From an uncultured Clostridia bacterium (GTDB lineage: Bacteria; Bacillota; Clostridia; TANB77; CAG-508), in contig CAKOUU010000013.1 of the NCBI GenBank assembly GCA_934120675.1, forward strand, positions 1-45,820: 45,820 bases of DNA. The letters are read 5' to 3'. Positions within the stretch are counted from its first letter, which is position 1. Each line of letters opens with the position of its first letter. This document shows, one piece after another, positions 16,912-26,009 of this stretch. A program made the position numbers and the translations under genes. The notes beneath the pieces are model-generated. The model saw only the letters and a list, made by a program, of their open reading frames with translations. It did no database searches and was not told the origin of the DNA.

Positions 16912-17661
16912 ATGTTAAAATTTTTAACGCGTTATTACTATGGCAATCAAATTCATACTGATGAACCAGAATTGTTTTATAAGATATATAAGTGGGATTG
17001 TGGATTATTCACTTTGATTTCATTACGGAGGAGAATTTGCGCAATTATTTTAGGGATAGTGGGAATTATCGGACTTATTTTTATTAAAACTAGAATTTAT
17101 GCGATACTTCTTTTGGATGTAGGAATGATAATACTTATATTAGAAACTAGAGAGTTGCGTAGACAGATTGAACTTTGTGTAATGGGGTGTAAGACACCAG
17201 CGCAAATAAGAACGAGTCATATTATAGACTTTATAAGAAAATATGTCAGTATAACCGGAAAGGCATTGGGACTTAGAGAATGGAAAGAAATAAAAAAATA
17301 TGATATTAAATTATATAAAGACTTATTATCTGATATTTGTGATCATTACTGCTATTACTATTCTTTAGAAATTGCTAGAATTATAAAAGATTCTTTACTT
17401 ATATGGGGAGCAGTAGAAGAACCCTTTGAAGATGGACATAAATATTATGCACATGCTATTATATTAAGGAATGGTTATATTTATGATAGTAATATGCGTC
17501 AATCTGAAAAATATGAAGATTTTTTAAAGTTGTACAAGTTTAAAATCTATAAGCAGTGGAATTATGATGAATATTCCCAGAAAGAATTTAGAGAAGGAGA
17601 ACGGGAAAACTTTAGAGAATGGTGTAAAAAAAACAATGTGTTAGAGTATGATAAGTTTTAA
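16912..17661 (+). CDS. Membrane protein with possible cysteine-peptidase-like domain
   Basis: This 249-aa protein is not assigned to a family. Residues 40-82 form two membrane helices. The C-terminal part has a Cys in DHYCYYYSLEIARII, then a His in YAHAIILRNGYIYDSN with a following Asp. This spacing resembles the Cys-His-Asp/Asn triad of transglutaminase or C39-like folds, which is an inference from pattern only. It is the only native-looking gene with in-frame CGG (SLRRR near residue 38 and GERENF near residue 228), and it also uses CGT. At both sites the +1 frame closes soon, so CGG here must be read in frame. The codon use suggests a recent arrival. Confidence 0.7.
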   Translation: MLKFLTRYYYGNQIHTDEPELFYKIYKWDCGLFTLISLRRRICAIILGIVGIIGLIFIKTRIYAILLLDVGMIILILETRELRRQIELCVMGCKTPAQIRTSHIIDFIRKYVSITGKALGLREWKEIKKYDIKLYKDLLSDICDHYCYYYSLEIARIIKDSLLIWGAVEEPFEDGHKYYAHAIILRNGYIYDSNMRQSEKYEDFLKLYKFKIYKQWNYDEYSQKEFREGERENFREWCKKNNVLEYDKF

Positions 17662-17664
17662 CAG

Positions 17665-17695
17665 TCAAAAGCAGTTCCATTGGAACTGCTTTTGA
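17665..17695. terminator. Bidirectional terminator
   Basis: A perfect 14-bp stem TCAAAAGCAGTTCC / GGAACTGCTTTTGA with a three-base loop lies between the converging genes 16912 and 17703. Confidence 0.92.
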
Positions 17696-17702
17696 TATGG
17701 AT

Positions 17703-20090
17703 CTATTTATTTTCATCAATTTTTGCATACTTTTTAAGTTTCTCATAAACAAGGTAATTAACAGTACCAGCAGGGAAGTGACCATTTTTATCCTTCTTAC
17801 CAGCAGGAACACCAGTCAAAACCTCAATACCCTCCTCAATTGTAGAAACTGCATAAACATGGAACAAACCATCTTTAACAGCAGAAACAATTTCATCAGA
17901 AAGTTGCAAATTATCAATATTTTGAACAGGAATCATAACACCATGTTCACCAGTCAAACCACGCATTTTGCAGATTTGGAAATAACCTTCGATTTTTTCA
18001 TTAACACCACCAATTGGTTGGATTTGACCTTTTTGATTAACTGAACCTGTAACGGCAATCGCTTGATTTATAGGTATTCCAGAAAGACTAGAAAGCAAAC
18101 CATAAAGTTCAGTACTAGAAGCACTATCGCCATCAACACCATTATACAATTGTTCAAAACAAATACTTGCAGTTAAGCACAAAGGAATATCTTGTGCAAA
18201 CATTTCACCTAAATATCCAGATAAAATTAGAACACCCTTAGAGTGAGTAGAACCAGAAAGTTCAACTTCTCTTTCTATATTTACAATTCCATTTTTACCA
18301 GTATATGTGTTAACTGTTATTTTTGCAGGTTTACCAAATGAGTAATCACCAATTGTTAAAATTGTTAAACCATTTATAGTTCCAACCTCAAAACCAGTTG
18401 TATCAATTAATAAAGAATGGTCTTTTATCATTTCCATATATTTTGCATCAAATTTTTTAACTCTTTCAATTCTTTCTGATAAAGCTTTATCAACAAACTC
18501 TGCAGTTACAATTTTTGACCTTGACATTTTAGCCCAAGTTGCGGCCTCACCGGCAACTTTTATTAAATCATCAAATCTTGTAGATAATTTTTTATGACTT
18601 CCAGCAAGTTTTGAAGCATATTCAATTAATTTTGCCATAGCGCTTTTATCAAGGTGTGGAAGTTGTTCAGCTTCACAGAAGCCGTGAATTATTTGAGCTA
18701 ATTTATTTGCATTTTCATTATTTAAAGGTGCATCATCTTCAAATTCAACTTTTATTTTAAACAATTTTCTGAAATCTGAATCCATTGCTAAAAGTGTTTG
18801 ATAAATGCTGGCATTTCCAATTAAAATAACTTTTAAATCTAATGGAATAGGTTCAGGTTTTAAAGAAACCATAACCATAGATGCACGTTGGTCTGTTGTA
18901 TTTTCTATACTTATTTCTTTAACTCTTAATGCTTTTTTTAATGCTTCATAGCAAAAATTATTTTGTAATAAATCTTTTGCTTGGAAAATGATGTAACCAC
19001 CATTTGCTTGTTGCAAAAGACCTGGTTTTAACATTGTATGGTCTGTTTTTAATGAACCATAATAATTTTCATATTCAAGTGTACCGAAAATGTTATGATA
19101 AGAGTAGTTTGAATCCATTATAACAGGTGCACCTTCTGTGTTAGAGTTATCAACAAATAAGTTAACTCTATAATTTAAAGATGGGTCTTGCTTTCTTTGA
19201 GCAGGATTCATTTGTTGTTGTTTCTCTTTTTCTTTGTCTTCGTCAACAAAATATGAAACATTTTTTAGAACATCTTGTTTAACATCATTTAAGAATTTTG
19301 TTATTTTTTTATTTCTCTTAAATTGTGACTTTAAGTAATTAATGTGAACATTAATTGTAAGTAAGGCAATATTTGATTGCCATTCAGAAATCTTTTTATC
19401 TGACTGTCTTTCTATAATTTTAATTTGTTCAATTGCATCCATAATTTGTGCTTGAACAATTGAAGATTTTTCTTCATATACTTGTTTTATCTCATTATCT
19501 AATTTGTCAAATTCTTCTTCATCAATGGCTTTTCCGTTTACAATTGGCATCATATAAATACCATTTTGAGAAGATTTAACTTGAAAATTATGCTTTGATG
19601 CATCTACATTTAATTTGTCTAAAATGCTAGAACGTTTTTCTTCAAATTCTTGTTTAAGTAATGCTTTTTCTTTTTCAAAATCGTCGGCATTAAATGTTTT
19701 TTTGATATCTTTTTTTACTTCTAAAATGAAGCCATCCATTGCATTTTTAAATTCTTTTCCTTGACCTGCAGGTAGTGAAACTGCAACTGGTTCGTTTGGG
19801 TTATCAAAATTGTAGATATAGCACCAGTCATTAGGTGTTTTTTGTTTTTTTGATATTTTATTTAAATAGTTTTTTGTGTACATTGTTTTTCCAACGCCAC
19901 TTGGTCCTTCAATATATAGGTTATATCCTTTTACATCTACTTGTAAGCCAAATTCAAGTGCTTTAATTCCACGTTCTTGACCGATTCCTGTTGTAATGTC
20001 TTCCAATTCTTGTGTTGATTCAAAATTGAAAATATTTGAATTACAAGTCATTTTTAGGTCTTTGAAATTTAATTCGTTTTTATTTTTCAT
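17703..20090 (-). CDS. ATP-dependent Lon-family protease (AAA plus S16)
   Basis: This 795-aa protein combines an N-terminal AAA module with Walker A GPSGVGKT (residues 60-67), a long coiled-coil insertion (about 140-290), the rest of the AAA module (GGYIIFQAKDLL) and an S16 protease domain. The Ser-Lys dyad is Ser about 656 in DGDSASS and Lys about 699 in GGVNEKIEGYF. The architecture is that of the Lon-like proteases annotated as ATP-binding or LonB/LonC-like, not classical LonA, because there is no N-terminal LON substrate domain. It is cytosolic and degrades unfolded or regulatory proteins. The start has AGGAAAA upstream. Confidence 0.9.
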   Translation of the reverse strand: MKNKNELNFKDLKMTCNSNIFNFESTQELEDITTGIGQERGIKALEFGLQVDVKGYNLYIEGPSGVGKTMYTKNYLNKISKKQKTPNDWCYIYNFDNPNEPVAVSLPAGQGKEFKNAMDGFILEVKKDIKKTFNADDFEKEKALLKQEFEEKRSSILDKLNVDASKHNFQVKSSQNGIYMMPIVNGKAIDEEEFDKLDNEIKQVYEEKSSIVQAQIMDAIEQIKIIERQSDKKISEWQSNIALLTINVHINYLKSQFKRNKKITKFLNDVKQDVLKNVSYFVDEDKEKEKQQQMNPAQRKQDPSLNYRVNLFVDNSNTEGAPVIMDSNYSYHNIFGTLEYENYYGSLKTDHTMLKPGLLQQANGGYIIFQAKDLLQNNFCYEALKKALRVKEISIENTTDQRASMVMVSLKPEPIPLDLKVILIGNASIYQTLLAMDSDFRKLFKIKVEFEDDAPLNNENANKLAQIIHGFCEAEQLPHLDKSAMAKLIEYASKLAGSHKKLSTRFDDLIKVAGEAATWAKMSRSKIVTAEFVDKALSERIERVKKFDAKYMEMIKDHSLLIDTTGFEVGTINGLTILTIGDYSFGKPAKITVNTYTGKNGIVNIEREVELSGSTHSKGVLILSGYLGEMFAQDIPLCLTASICFEQLYNGVDGDSASSTELYGLLSSLSGIPINQAIAVTGSVNQKGQIQPIGGVNEKIEGYFQICKMRGLTGEHGVMIPVQNIDNLQLSDEIVSAVKDGLFHVYAVSTIEEGIEVLTGVPAGKKDKNGHFPAGTVNYLVYEKLKKYAKIDENK

Positions 20091-20341
20091 TAGTTTTCCT
20101 CCAAAATTTTTTCTTTTATTGTGTCCATTTTTTTTAAGTATTATTTACTACTGATATTGTATATTAGTTGTTGAAATTTGTAAAGATTTGTAACAAAAAT
20201 TTAATATAAAAATAATGACCAAGTATTCAAATATTTTTAAAATTTTTCAAAAATATTGCAATATTTCATTATAAAATATATAATAAGGAACGAAAAGATG
20301 AGGGAAAATTGTTTATATCTTAAAGAAGGAATGTGATAAAT

Positions 20342-20920
20342 ATGAATAAAACAAAAAGAAAAATATTTGAAACATCAATGAAATTATTTGCGGAAAAAGG
20401 ATATGATGCGACAAGCATAGAAGAAATAACAGCAACAGTAGGAGTTGCAAAAGGAACACTATATTACCATTTTTCAAGCAAAGAAGAAATATTTAATTTC
20501 TTAATAGAAGAGGGAATAAAATTATTACAAAACAGTATTGATATAAAAACAGAAAAATTAGATAACTATATAGATAAAATAAAAGCAATAGTATTAATAG
20601 AAATAAAAATAGTAAATAAGTATGAAGACTTTATAACAATTTTATTGAGTCAATTTTACGGTAAAGAGGCTAGAAATAAAATGTGTCAAAAACATGTTTT
20701 TGAATATATTGGGAAAATTGAAAAAATTGTAAAAGAAGGAATGGATAAAGGACAAATAAAACAAGGTAACCCAAATGTAATAGCTTCAGAAATATATGCT
20801 TTAATAGCGTCAACATTAGTTTATAAAATGAAAGACGGACATGATATGGAAATTGCGGAAGTCATAAAAATTTATAAGGAATTTGAGAGCACACTTGTTG
20901 AGGGACTTAAAGTTAAATAA
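20342..20920 (+). CDS. TetR/AcrR family transcriptional regulator
   Basis: This 193-aa repressor has the standard N-terminal helix-turn-helix: KRKIFETSMKLFAEKGYDATSIEEITATVGVAKGTLYYHFSSKEE. The C-terminal ligand domain is helical and unassigned. The ATG at 20342 is taken because it is eleven bases after AAGGA. It stands divergently from the Lon gene, with a GTAACAAAAAT motif in the shared upstream region. Confidence 0.9.
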   Translation: MNKTKRKIFETSMKLFAEKGYDATSIEEITATVGVAKGTLYYHFSSKEEIFNFLIEEGIKLLQNSIDIKTEKLDNYIDKIKAIVLIEIKIVNKYEDFITILLSQFYGKEARNKMCQKHVFEYIGKIEKIVKEGMDKGQIKQGNPNVIASEIYALIASTLVYKMKDGHDMEIAEVIKIYKEFESTLVEGLKVK

Positions 20921-21058
20921 ACTAAATTTGCATTAATTGTTGGATTTATAAATGCTTAGGGATTTAAGAAAAAAAAATTAAAAATTTTAAAAATACACTT
21001 GTAACAAAAATGTAATATTTCTGTAACCAAAATGTAAACTAAAAAAACTGTAATTCTA

Positions 21059-21087
21059 TTGTAGTTTTTTGTTTAATATTGTATAAT
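21059..21087 (+). promoter_or_regulatory. Promoter of the 21141 gene
   Basis: TTGTAG, a 17-base spacer and TATAAT are preceded by two direct copies of GTAAC(A/C)AAAATGTAA (21001 and 21023). Confidence 0.8.
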
Positions 21088-21140
21088 TATAAAAGAAACA
21101 GTAAAAGCAATAAAGCGTAAGATAAAGGAGGTTGTTTACA

Positions 21141-22022
21141 ATGTCAAAATCAGGCATAGTAAACGTGAGAATGGTAATCACGGAAGAGAAAATCTTATCA
21201 AATATAGAAAAAATCCAAAAAATGATAAATCCTAACAGCAAGAAGCAAATTGTACAATTAGAAGAAGATGCTTACTTTAAGGATTTAATAGAATCAATAA
21301 AAACGTATTTAATTGAATATCCTAAAAAGAAGAATTTCCCTAGTAGCGTATATAAAGCTGCTTATGGATTAGTTGAATTTGCAACAAATCAATTTGAGGA
21401 AAATACAAAAAGAATAGAAGAATTAATTAGACAAAGAGAACAAAATATAGCATTGGCTGGACAATTAAAAGAATTAATTGAAACTGTAGAGAATAAAGAG
21501 GAAAATTGGAAAAGTAGAGTAAAAGAAGCTGAACAAGATTTTTCAGAGGATATAATAGATACATTAAATATATTAGGAAAATGCAAAAGTCAAAAATCAC
21601 AAAATTATATTGATGCAATGAAGCTTTTAAATGCTAGAGTTAACAATTTGGAATCAAATTTACATATTGAAATAGATATGGAAAGAATAGAAGATAGATC
21701 AAAAGCATTAAGTTATATAGGAATAGAAATAGCAGATGCATTAAAAGCTATTCCAACACCAATAGAAGAACCTGAAAAAGTAGAGCAAGTTGAAGAACAA
21801 CAAGAAACTGCAAATGTTCAAAATATACAAGAAGTTTCAAATGCCCAAGAAGAACAAGCTCAACAAGAATATGTTCAAGAAACTACTTTTGAGAAAAAAC
21901 CATCTTTATGGCAAAGAATTAAAAATAGCAAAGTTGTTAGAGCTATTAGATATATTTCTAAAATTAGAATTGTTGTTCAATATCCAGAGGCACTTCCAGA
22001 AGGAAGAGGAGAAAATTCTTAA
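21141..22022 (+). CDS. Helical acidic protein, unknown function
   Basis: This protein of about 293 aa has no recognised family. Residues 1-200 are mostly helical with probable coiled coils around residues 80-120 and 165-190. Residues 205-250 are a Glu/Gln-rich low-complexity linker, and the C-terminal 45 residues are basic (KPSLWQRIKNSKVVRAIRYISKIRIV), a possible amphipathic membrane- or nucleic-acid-contacting segment. There is no signal peptide. It is transcribed alone from a clear promoter and ended by a hairpin. Confidence 0.75.
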   Translation: MSKSGIVNVRMVITEEKILSNIEKIQKMINPNSKKQIVQLEEDAYFKDLIESIKTYLIEYPKKKNFPSSVYKAAYGLVEFATNQFEENTKRIEELIRQREQNIALAGQLKELIETVENKEENWKSRVKEAEQDFSEDIIDTLNILGKCKSQKSQNYIDAMKLLNARVNNLESNLHIEIDMERIEDRSKALSYIGIEIADALKAIPTPIEEPEKVEQVEEQQETANVQNIQEVSNAQEEQAQQEYVQETTFEKKPSLWQRIKNSKVVRAIRYISKIRIVVQYPEALPEGRGENS

Positions 22023-22028
22023 AAATAA

Positions 22029-22061
22029 AAAGGAATTAAGGTTAAACACTTTAATTCCTTT
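22029..22061 (+). terminator. Terminator after the 21141 gene
   Basis: AAAGGAATTAA pairs with TTAATTCCTTT just behind the stop codon. The T-run is weak. Confidence 0.7.
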
Positions 22062-22154
22062 GAAATTTCAATTTTTTGAGTGTGATAAAAAGTTGATTTA
22101 AGGAAGAAGATTGAAAATTTTCAGAAATTGTTCTTAAAAAAATTAAAAAAAGTA

Positions 22155-22183
22155 TTGACAATGAAAAAAAAATAGGTTATACT
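22155..22183 (+). promoter_or_regulatory. Promoter of tRNA-Met at 22221
   Basis: Consensus TTGACA, a 17-base spacer and TATACT are placed as expected for a stable RNA. Confidence 0.9.
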
Positions 22184-22220
22184 TTATCTTGCGTTAAGCA
22201 AGAAACATTTTAATATTTAT

Positions 22221-22297
22221 GCTCCCTTAGCTCAGTTGGTCAGAGCAACCGGCTCATAACCGGTGGGTCCAAGGTTCGAATCCTTGAGGGAGCACCA
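22221..22297 (+). tRNA. tRNA-Met (CAT anticodon)
   Basis: A perfect cloverleaf: acceptor GCTCCCT/AGGGAGC, D-arm GCTC..GAGC, anticodon stem ACCGG/CCGGT with loop CTCATAA, T-stem CAAGG/CCTTG and encoded CCA. It differs in body sequence from the CAT tRNA at 3183, so one of the two may be the Ile tRNA with modified C34. Confidence 0.93.
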
Positions 22298-22458
22298 AAA
22301 AGATTATACTTAGGTATATTCTTTTTTTATTGCTTTTTATTTTTTTAAATATATATTTACAATGTTCATATTATAACATTTAAGACAAGTATTATAAAAT
22401 AAGGTTTTTAAGTATAATTGTGTTAAATAATGTACAAATATATTTGAAAGGTGATAAT

Positions 22459-22785
22459 ATGAACATTAGAGATAAGTTGTATAAAAGAGATAATAAGACA
22501 ATTCCAAAGTCAATAAATATTGATGATTCATTATATGAGAAAATTAGAAATGCTACAGAAAAAATATATGATGCAAAATTAAGTGATGTAATAAATGTGG
22601 CAATGGAAGAATATATTGAAAGAAACAAACCAACATATTATGCAAAATCGAAAGCAGAATCTATAACATATAGAAACTTAATGTTAAGAAAAAGTAATAT
22701 AAAAAAATTTAATGAATATCATCAAAAAACAGGAATTTCATTTACAAGATTAATAAATGGAGCTATAAAAGAATTTTTTAAATAA
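22459..22785 (+). CDS. Tandem ribbon-helix-helix-like protein
   Basis: This protein of about 108 aa starts at the ATG at 22459, which has AAAGGTG five bases upstream. Residues 12-55 (IPKSINIDDSLYEKIRNATEKIYDAKLSDVINVAMEEY shape) follow the beta-helix-helix pattern of Arc/CopG DNA-binding proteins. The second half repeats a similar pattern ending in GISFTRLINGAIKEFFK. Two such units in one chain would make a pseudo-dimer. It may be a transcription factor for a neighbour, although no partner toxin is adjacent. The call is by pattern only. Confidence 0.65.
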   Translation: MNIRDKLYKRDNKTIPKSINIDDSLYEKIRNATEKIYDAKLSDVINVAMEEYIERNKPTYYAKSKAESITYRNLMLRKSNIKKFNEYHQKTGISFTRLINGAIKEFFK

Positions 22786-22798
22786 TAAATATATTTAA

Positions 22799-22836
22799 TA
22801 GAAAGAATAATATGTCTTTCTGTTTTTTTTTTTTTG
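22799..22836 (+). terminator. Terminator after the RHH gene
   Basis: AGAAAGA/TCTTTCT hairpin followed by a T14 run. Confidence 0.85.
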
Positions 22837-23001
22837 TAATATTTTTGTAACAAAAATGTAACAAAAATTTAATGTTTACACATGGTCTGTATTGTTGTAT
22901 TTTTTTGCTGTTTATGATAAGCTATTATAGACAGATTATGGTTAAAAAAATTAGTTTAATATTTATATATACTGAATTATAAGAAATAGGGGGACAATAA
23001 A
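22837..23001 (+). promoter_or_regulatory. Upstream region of the P-loop/Csx3 gene with repeated GTAACAAAAAT motif
   Basis: Two overlapping copies of TTGTAACAAAAATGTAAC occur at about 22850-22872, matching the motif upstream of the 21141 gene and near the TetR gene. No consensus promoter is certain. The gene itself has GGGGG eight bases before its GTG start. Confidence 0.45.
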
Positions 23002-24496
23002 GTGAAAATTGTTTTTTGTGGACCACCTCATTCAGGAAAAAGTGTATTTATAGCAAATTTGATAGATAAAATGCCGACAGATGCTTATACGATTATTAGA
23101 GCTTGTCCTGATGGAGAAGGAACTTGGAGTAATAATAAAAATCAAAATGAAACAACAATTGTAAGAAAAAAAGGAAAATTTACTAAGAGTTTTATAGATG
23201 ATGCTTGTCAAGCAATAGATAATCAATCCAATAAGATAGTGCTAGTAGATGTTGGACGGAGTAATGTCAAAAGAAAATGAACAAGTTTTTCAGCATTGTG
23301 ATAGCTTTGTTGTTTTAAGTAGTGATGAGCAGAAAAAACAAGAATGGTTAGAGTTTGGACAAGGTCTTGGATTAGAATGTGTTGGCTGTTTAGACTCAAG
23401 TCTTGAAGGACAAGAAGAAATATATTCAAGAACACCTTTTTTTCAAGGTAAAATAGTAGGATTAGAAAGAGGAGAAATTTTAGAAGATTCTCCTGTAATA
23501 AAGGCAATAGTATCTGATATTGTACAAAAAAGTAAATATGGAGAAAAAACAGAAGAACAAAGCCAAACTATTGAAGGCACAATGATTGATGATACAGAAT
23601 TAGGTTTTGAGTTAGGATATGGAAAAGAAATATTTACAGAAGATGGAACACCAATAAAAAAAGTAAGATGGCCTGAAAATGCACTTCCAAAAATATATCA
23701 GGCAGTTAGTGAAAAGGTGAATTCAGATCAACCTGTAAAAATAAATGGAATTAGAGCAAACTTTGTTTTATGTGGAATTTGTAAGGCTGCAAAACAAAAT
23801 GGAACAAAAGATATAAGTGCCTATGATATAAGAACAAAATCATATATTCCAATAAGAGATTTACCAAAGAAAAAAGGATTAAAGCAGACAGAGGGATTAT
23901 CTTATAATATTCTTGAAAACAAAGAAAATGTTTTTATGGATATTGATATTACTAAAGAACAATATTCTTTAGAGGATTATGAACAATGTGTTTTACCTCA
24001 AATTAAAGAAGGAAAAAATCTATATCTTTCTGGGAGAATGCCATTGTGGTTATTGGCATCAATAAGTAACAGTTATGCTTCAAGTAAAATTTTCACATTT
24101 CAACCAGGAAAAGGATTTACTTGTATTTCATCGATAGATGAAAAAGATTTAGGAACTATTGTTGATGGTGTAGATGGAATAGATATAAATCAATATTTTG
24201 AAGATAAAAAAGATAAAAGCAAGGCAAAATTACCAGCAGTTGTAGAAAAACAAGGATTTTTATCAAAAATAAAAGGTTGGTTTGCTAATTTTAGAGAAAA
24301 TAGAGAAAAAGCTAAATATTTTGATGACACTATTAAATCTACTGTAGTAGCACAATTTGACCAAAACTCTACTACAAAAAAATCTTTCCAAGCTGATTTA
24401 CAACGAGGAATTTCTGAACCTTCAAAAGCAGTTGAACAATATTTATCTGCAAAAATACCAGATCGAGAAATGTCAAAAACTGATATTGGAGGTTAA
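23002..24496 (+). CDS. P-loop ATPase fused to two Csx3-like domains, +1 frameshift at CGG
   Basis: The protein is read in two frames. A GTG start encodes VFCGPPHSGKSVFIA, with Walker A at residues 7-14, then CPDGEGTW and VLVDVG. At 23257-23259 the frame meets CGG and stops seven codons later. Skipping the C gives VDVGGVMSKENEQVFQHCD, the normal continuation, for about 497 aa. Two regions near residues 245 (VKINGIRANFVLCGIC) and 339 (LYLSGRMPLWLLASI..FQPGKGFTC) match the Csx3 fold (PF09620). Csx3 is a ring nuclease for cyclic tetra-adenylate in type III CRISPR defence, and Csx3-ATPase fusions are known. Here no CRISPR genes are near and the Csx3 catalytic positions are replaced, so sensing or scaffolding is more likely than cleavage. 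A lysR gene follows two bases later. Confidence 0.8.
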
Positions 24497-24498
24497 TA

Positions 24499-25392
24499 AT
24501 GAATACAGATTTAGAATTATACAGAGTATTTTGTGAGGTAGTGAAATATAAAAACATTTCAAAAACTGCTGAAAGTATGTATGTCTCACAATCTGCAATT
24601 ACTCAATCAATACAAAAATTAGAAAGTATGCTAGGTGGTAAAGTTTTTTATAGAAATAAAAATGGTGTTGAACTAACGGAAGAAGGGAAGAATCTTTACG
24701 AATATATAAAAGATAGCATTGAAACTATGAACAATGCAGAAAATATATTTTCAAAATATATTACTTTAGAAAAAGGAAAAATAAGAATAGGTGGAGGTAA
24801 TTCTTTACTATCATCATTAATTTTTGAACCATTTTTGAAATTTACAAAGAAATATCCTAATGTTGATATTTCTATTAGTAGTGGAATAACTGATGTCTTA
24901 ATGCAGAAATTAGCAAATGGAGAATTAGATATAGTAGTTTTAAACTTACCATTTAAATATAAAAAATATTCAAATATTGAAATAATTCCTTTGAAAAAAT
25001 CTACTTTTTGCTTTTTCGCAAGTAAAAATTATATAAAAAAACATCCAGTTAAGAATTTTAAGGAATTTGAAAATAATACTCTTATATTACCAAAATCTCC
25101 ATCATCTAAAAAGAAAATCCTAGACGATTTTTGTAATAAAGAAAATATAGATTTAATTGCTAATTACGAAGTTTCAAGTTCTTCAATAATGAAAAGATTA
25201 GTTTTAAATGATATTGGAATAGGATTTACTAATGTAGAAAACTTAAAAGATATTAAGGACAAGATAATAATTATAAATAAAATTGAAATAGAAGATACAA
25301 AAGAGGGAATAGCAACATTAAAGAAAAATATGTCTAATAAGGCAACTATTGAATTAGTTAAAGAAATAAAACGATATTATAAGCAAAACTAA
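24499..25392 (+). CDS. LysR-type transcriptional regulator
   Basis: This 297-aa regulator has an N-terminal winged helix-turn-helix (YRVFCEVVKYKNISKTAESMYVSQSAITQSIQKLESMLGGKVFYR) and a periplasmic-binding-like effector domain (GKIRIGGGNSLLSSLI). Its ribosome site GGAGG lies within the last codons of the preceding P-loop/Csx3 gene and the gap is two bases, so translation is likely coupled and the two act together. LysR proteins usually control neighbouring genes; the target here may be the Csx3-like cluster itself. Confidence 0.92.
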   Translation: MNTDLELYRVFCEVVKYKNISKTAESMYVSQSAITQSIQKLESMLGGKVFYRNKNGVELTEEGKNLYEYIKDSIETMNNAENIFSKYITLEKGKIRIGGGNSLLSSLIFEPFLKFTKKYPNVDISISSGITDVLMQKLANGELDIVVLNLPFKYKKYSNIEIIPLKKSTFCFFASKNYIKKHPVKNFKEFENNTLILPKSPSSKKKILDDFCNKENIDLIANYEVSSSSIMKRLVLNDIGIGFTNVENLKDIKDKIIIINKIEIEDTKEGIATLKKNMSNKATIELVKEIKRYYKQN

Positions 25393-25415
25393 TAATTTGG
25401 ATTAGAAATATTAAT

Positions 25416-25444
25416 TTTACATATTGTTAAAAATATTGTATAAT
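25416..25444 (+). promoter_or_regulatory. Promoter of the 25480 gene
   Basis: TTTACA, a 17-base spacer and TATAAT lie in the 87-bp gap behind lysR, 35 bases before the ATG. Confidence 0.8.
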
Positions 25445-25479
25445 TTATTCAGATGCTTGAATAAGGAAAGGATAAATAA

Positions 25480-25962
25480 ATGATTCAATCATATCAAAAA
25501 ATATTAGAAATGGAGTCTGTTACTACATTAAAATTAGAACAAGATAGACGAGCACTAGATAAAATAAGAAAAATATTATATCAAGAAAAAGACTTTATAA
25601 TAGGCAGACTAATAACATATTTAAAGAGAGAATTAGATATAGATTATTTTAAATATAAAATAATTGATATTGATGATAATATTGCTGATATTTTAGTAAA
25701 AAAGGATAGTAAAATTTTTAAAAACAGTATAGACGGAAAAGACTTTTTGAACTTTAATGCAGAAGAGTTAATTGATAGTAGAATGTTTAACAATGAAGAT
25801 GAAATAATTATAACAGATTTGAATTTTGATGAAAATTTACTAAATCTAGGATACTTATGTGACTCTTTAAATTATAATTATTTGTCATATTCTGATGAGA
25901 TAAAAGACAAGCTTTCTACATTTGTTAATTATGTTATAAATAAAAATATTTATAAAAAGTAA
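25480..25962 (+). CDS. Small protein of the Csx3-like cluster, unknown
   Basis: This 160-aa protein has no recognised family. Residues 1-55 are helical with a basic/acidic pattern (LEQDRRALDKIRKILYQEKDFI). Residues 60-130 look alpha/beta, rich in Asp/Ile/Asn. There are no membrane spans. It lies between lysR and the tandem Csx3-like gene, 47 bases before the latter, and probably shares its transcript. Confidence 0.65.
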   Translation: MIQSYQKILEMESVTTLKLEQDRRALDKIRKILYQEKDFIIGRLITYLKRELDIDYFKYKIIDIDDNIADILVKKDSKIFKNSIDGKDFLNFNAEELIDSRMFNNEDEIIITDLNFDENLLNLGYLCDSLNYNYLSYSDEIKDKLSTFVNYVINKNIYKK

Positions 25963-26009
25963 AAACATAAGATGAAAAGAATAAAAATTAATTATATGGA
26001 GGTATAAAA

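Noticed and set aside
1125..23259. CGG as a reassigned amino-acid codon or a stop codon
   Set aside because: Reading CGG as any amino acid in frame does not repair the three genes, since all terminate within seven codons. CGG as a stop would not explain the aligned +1 continuation.
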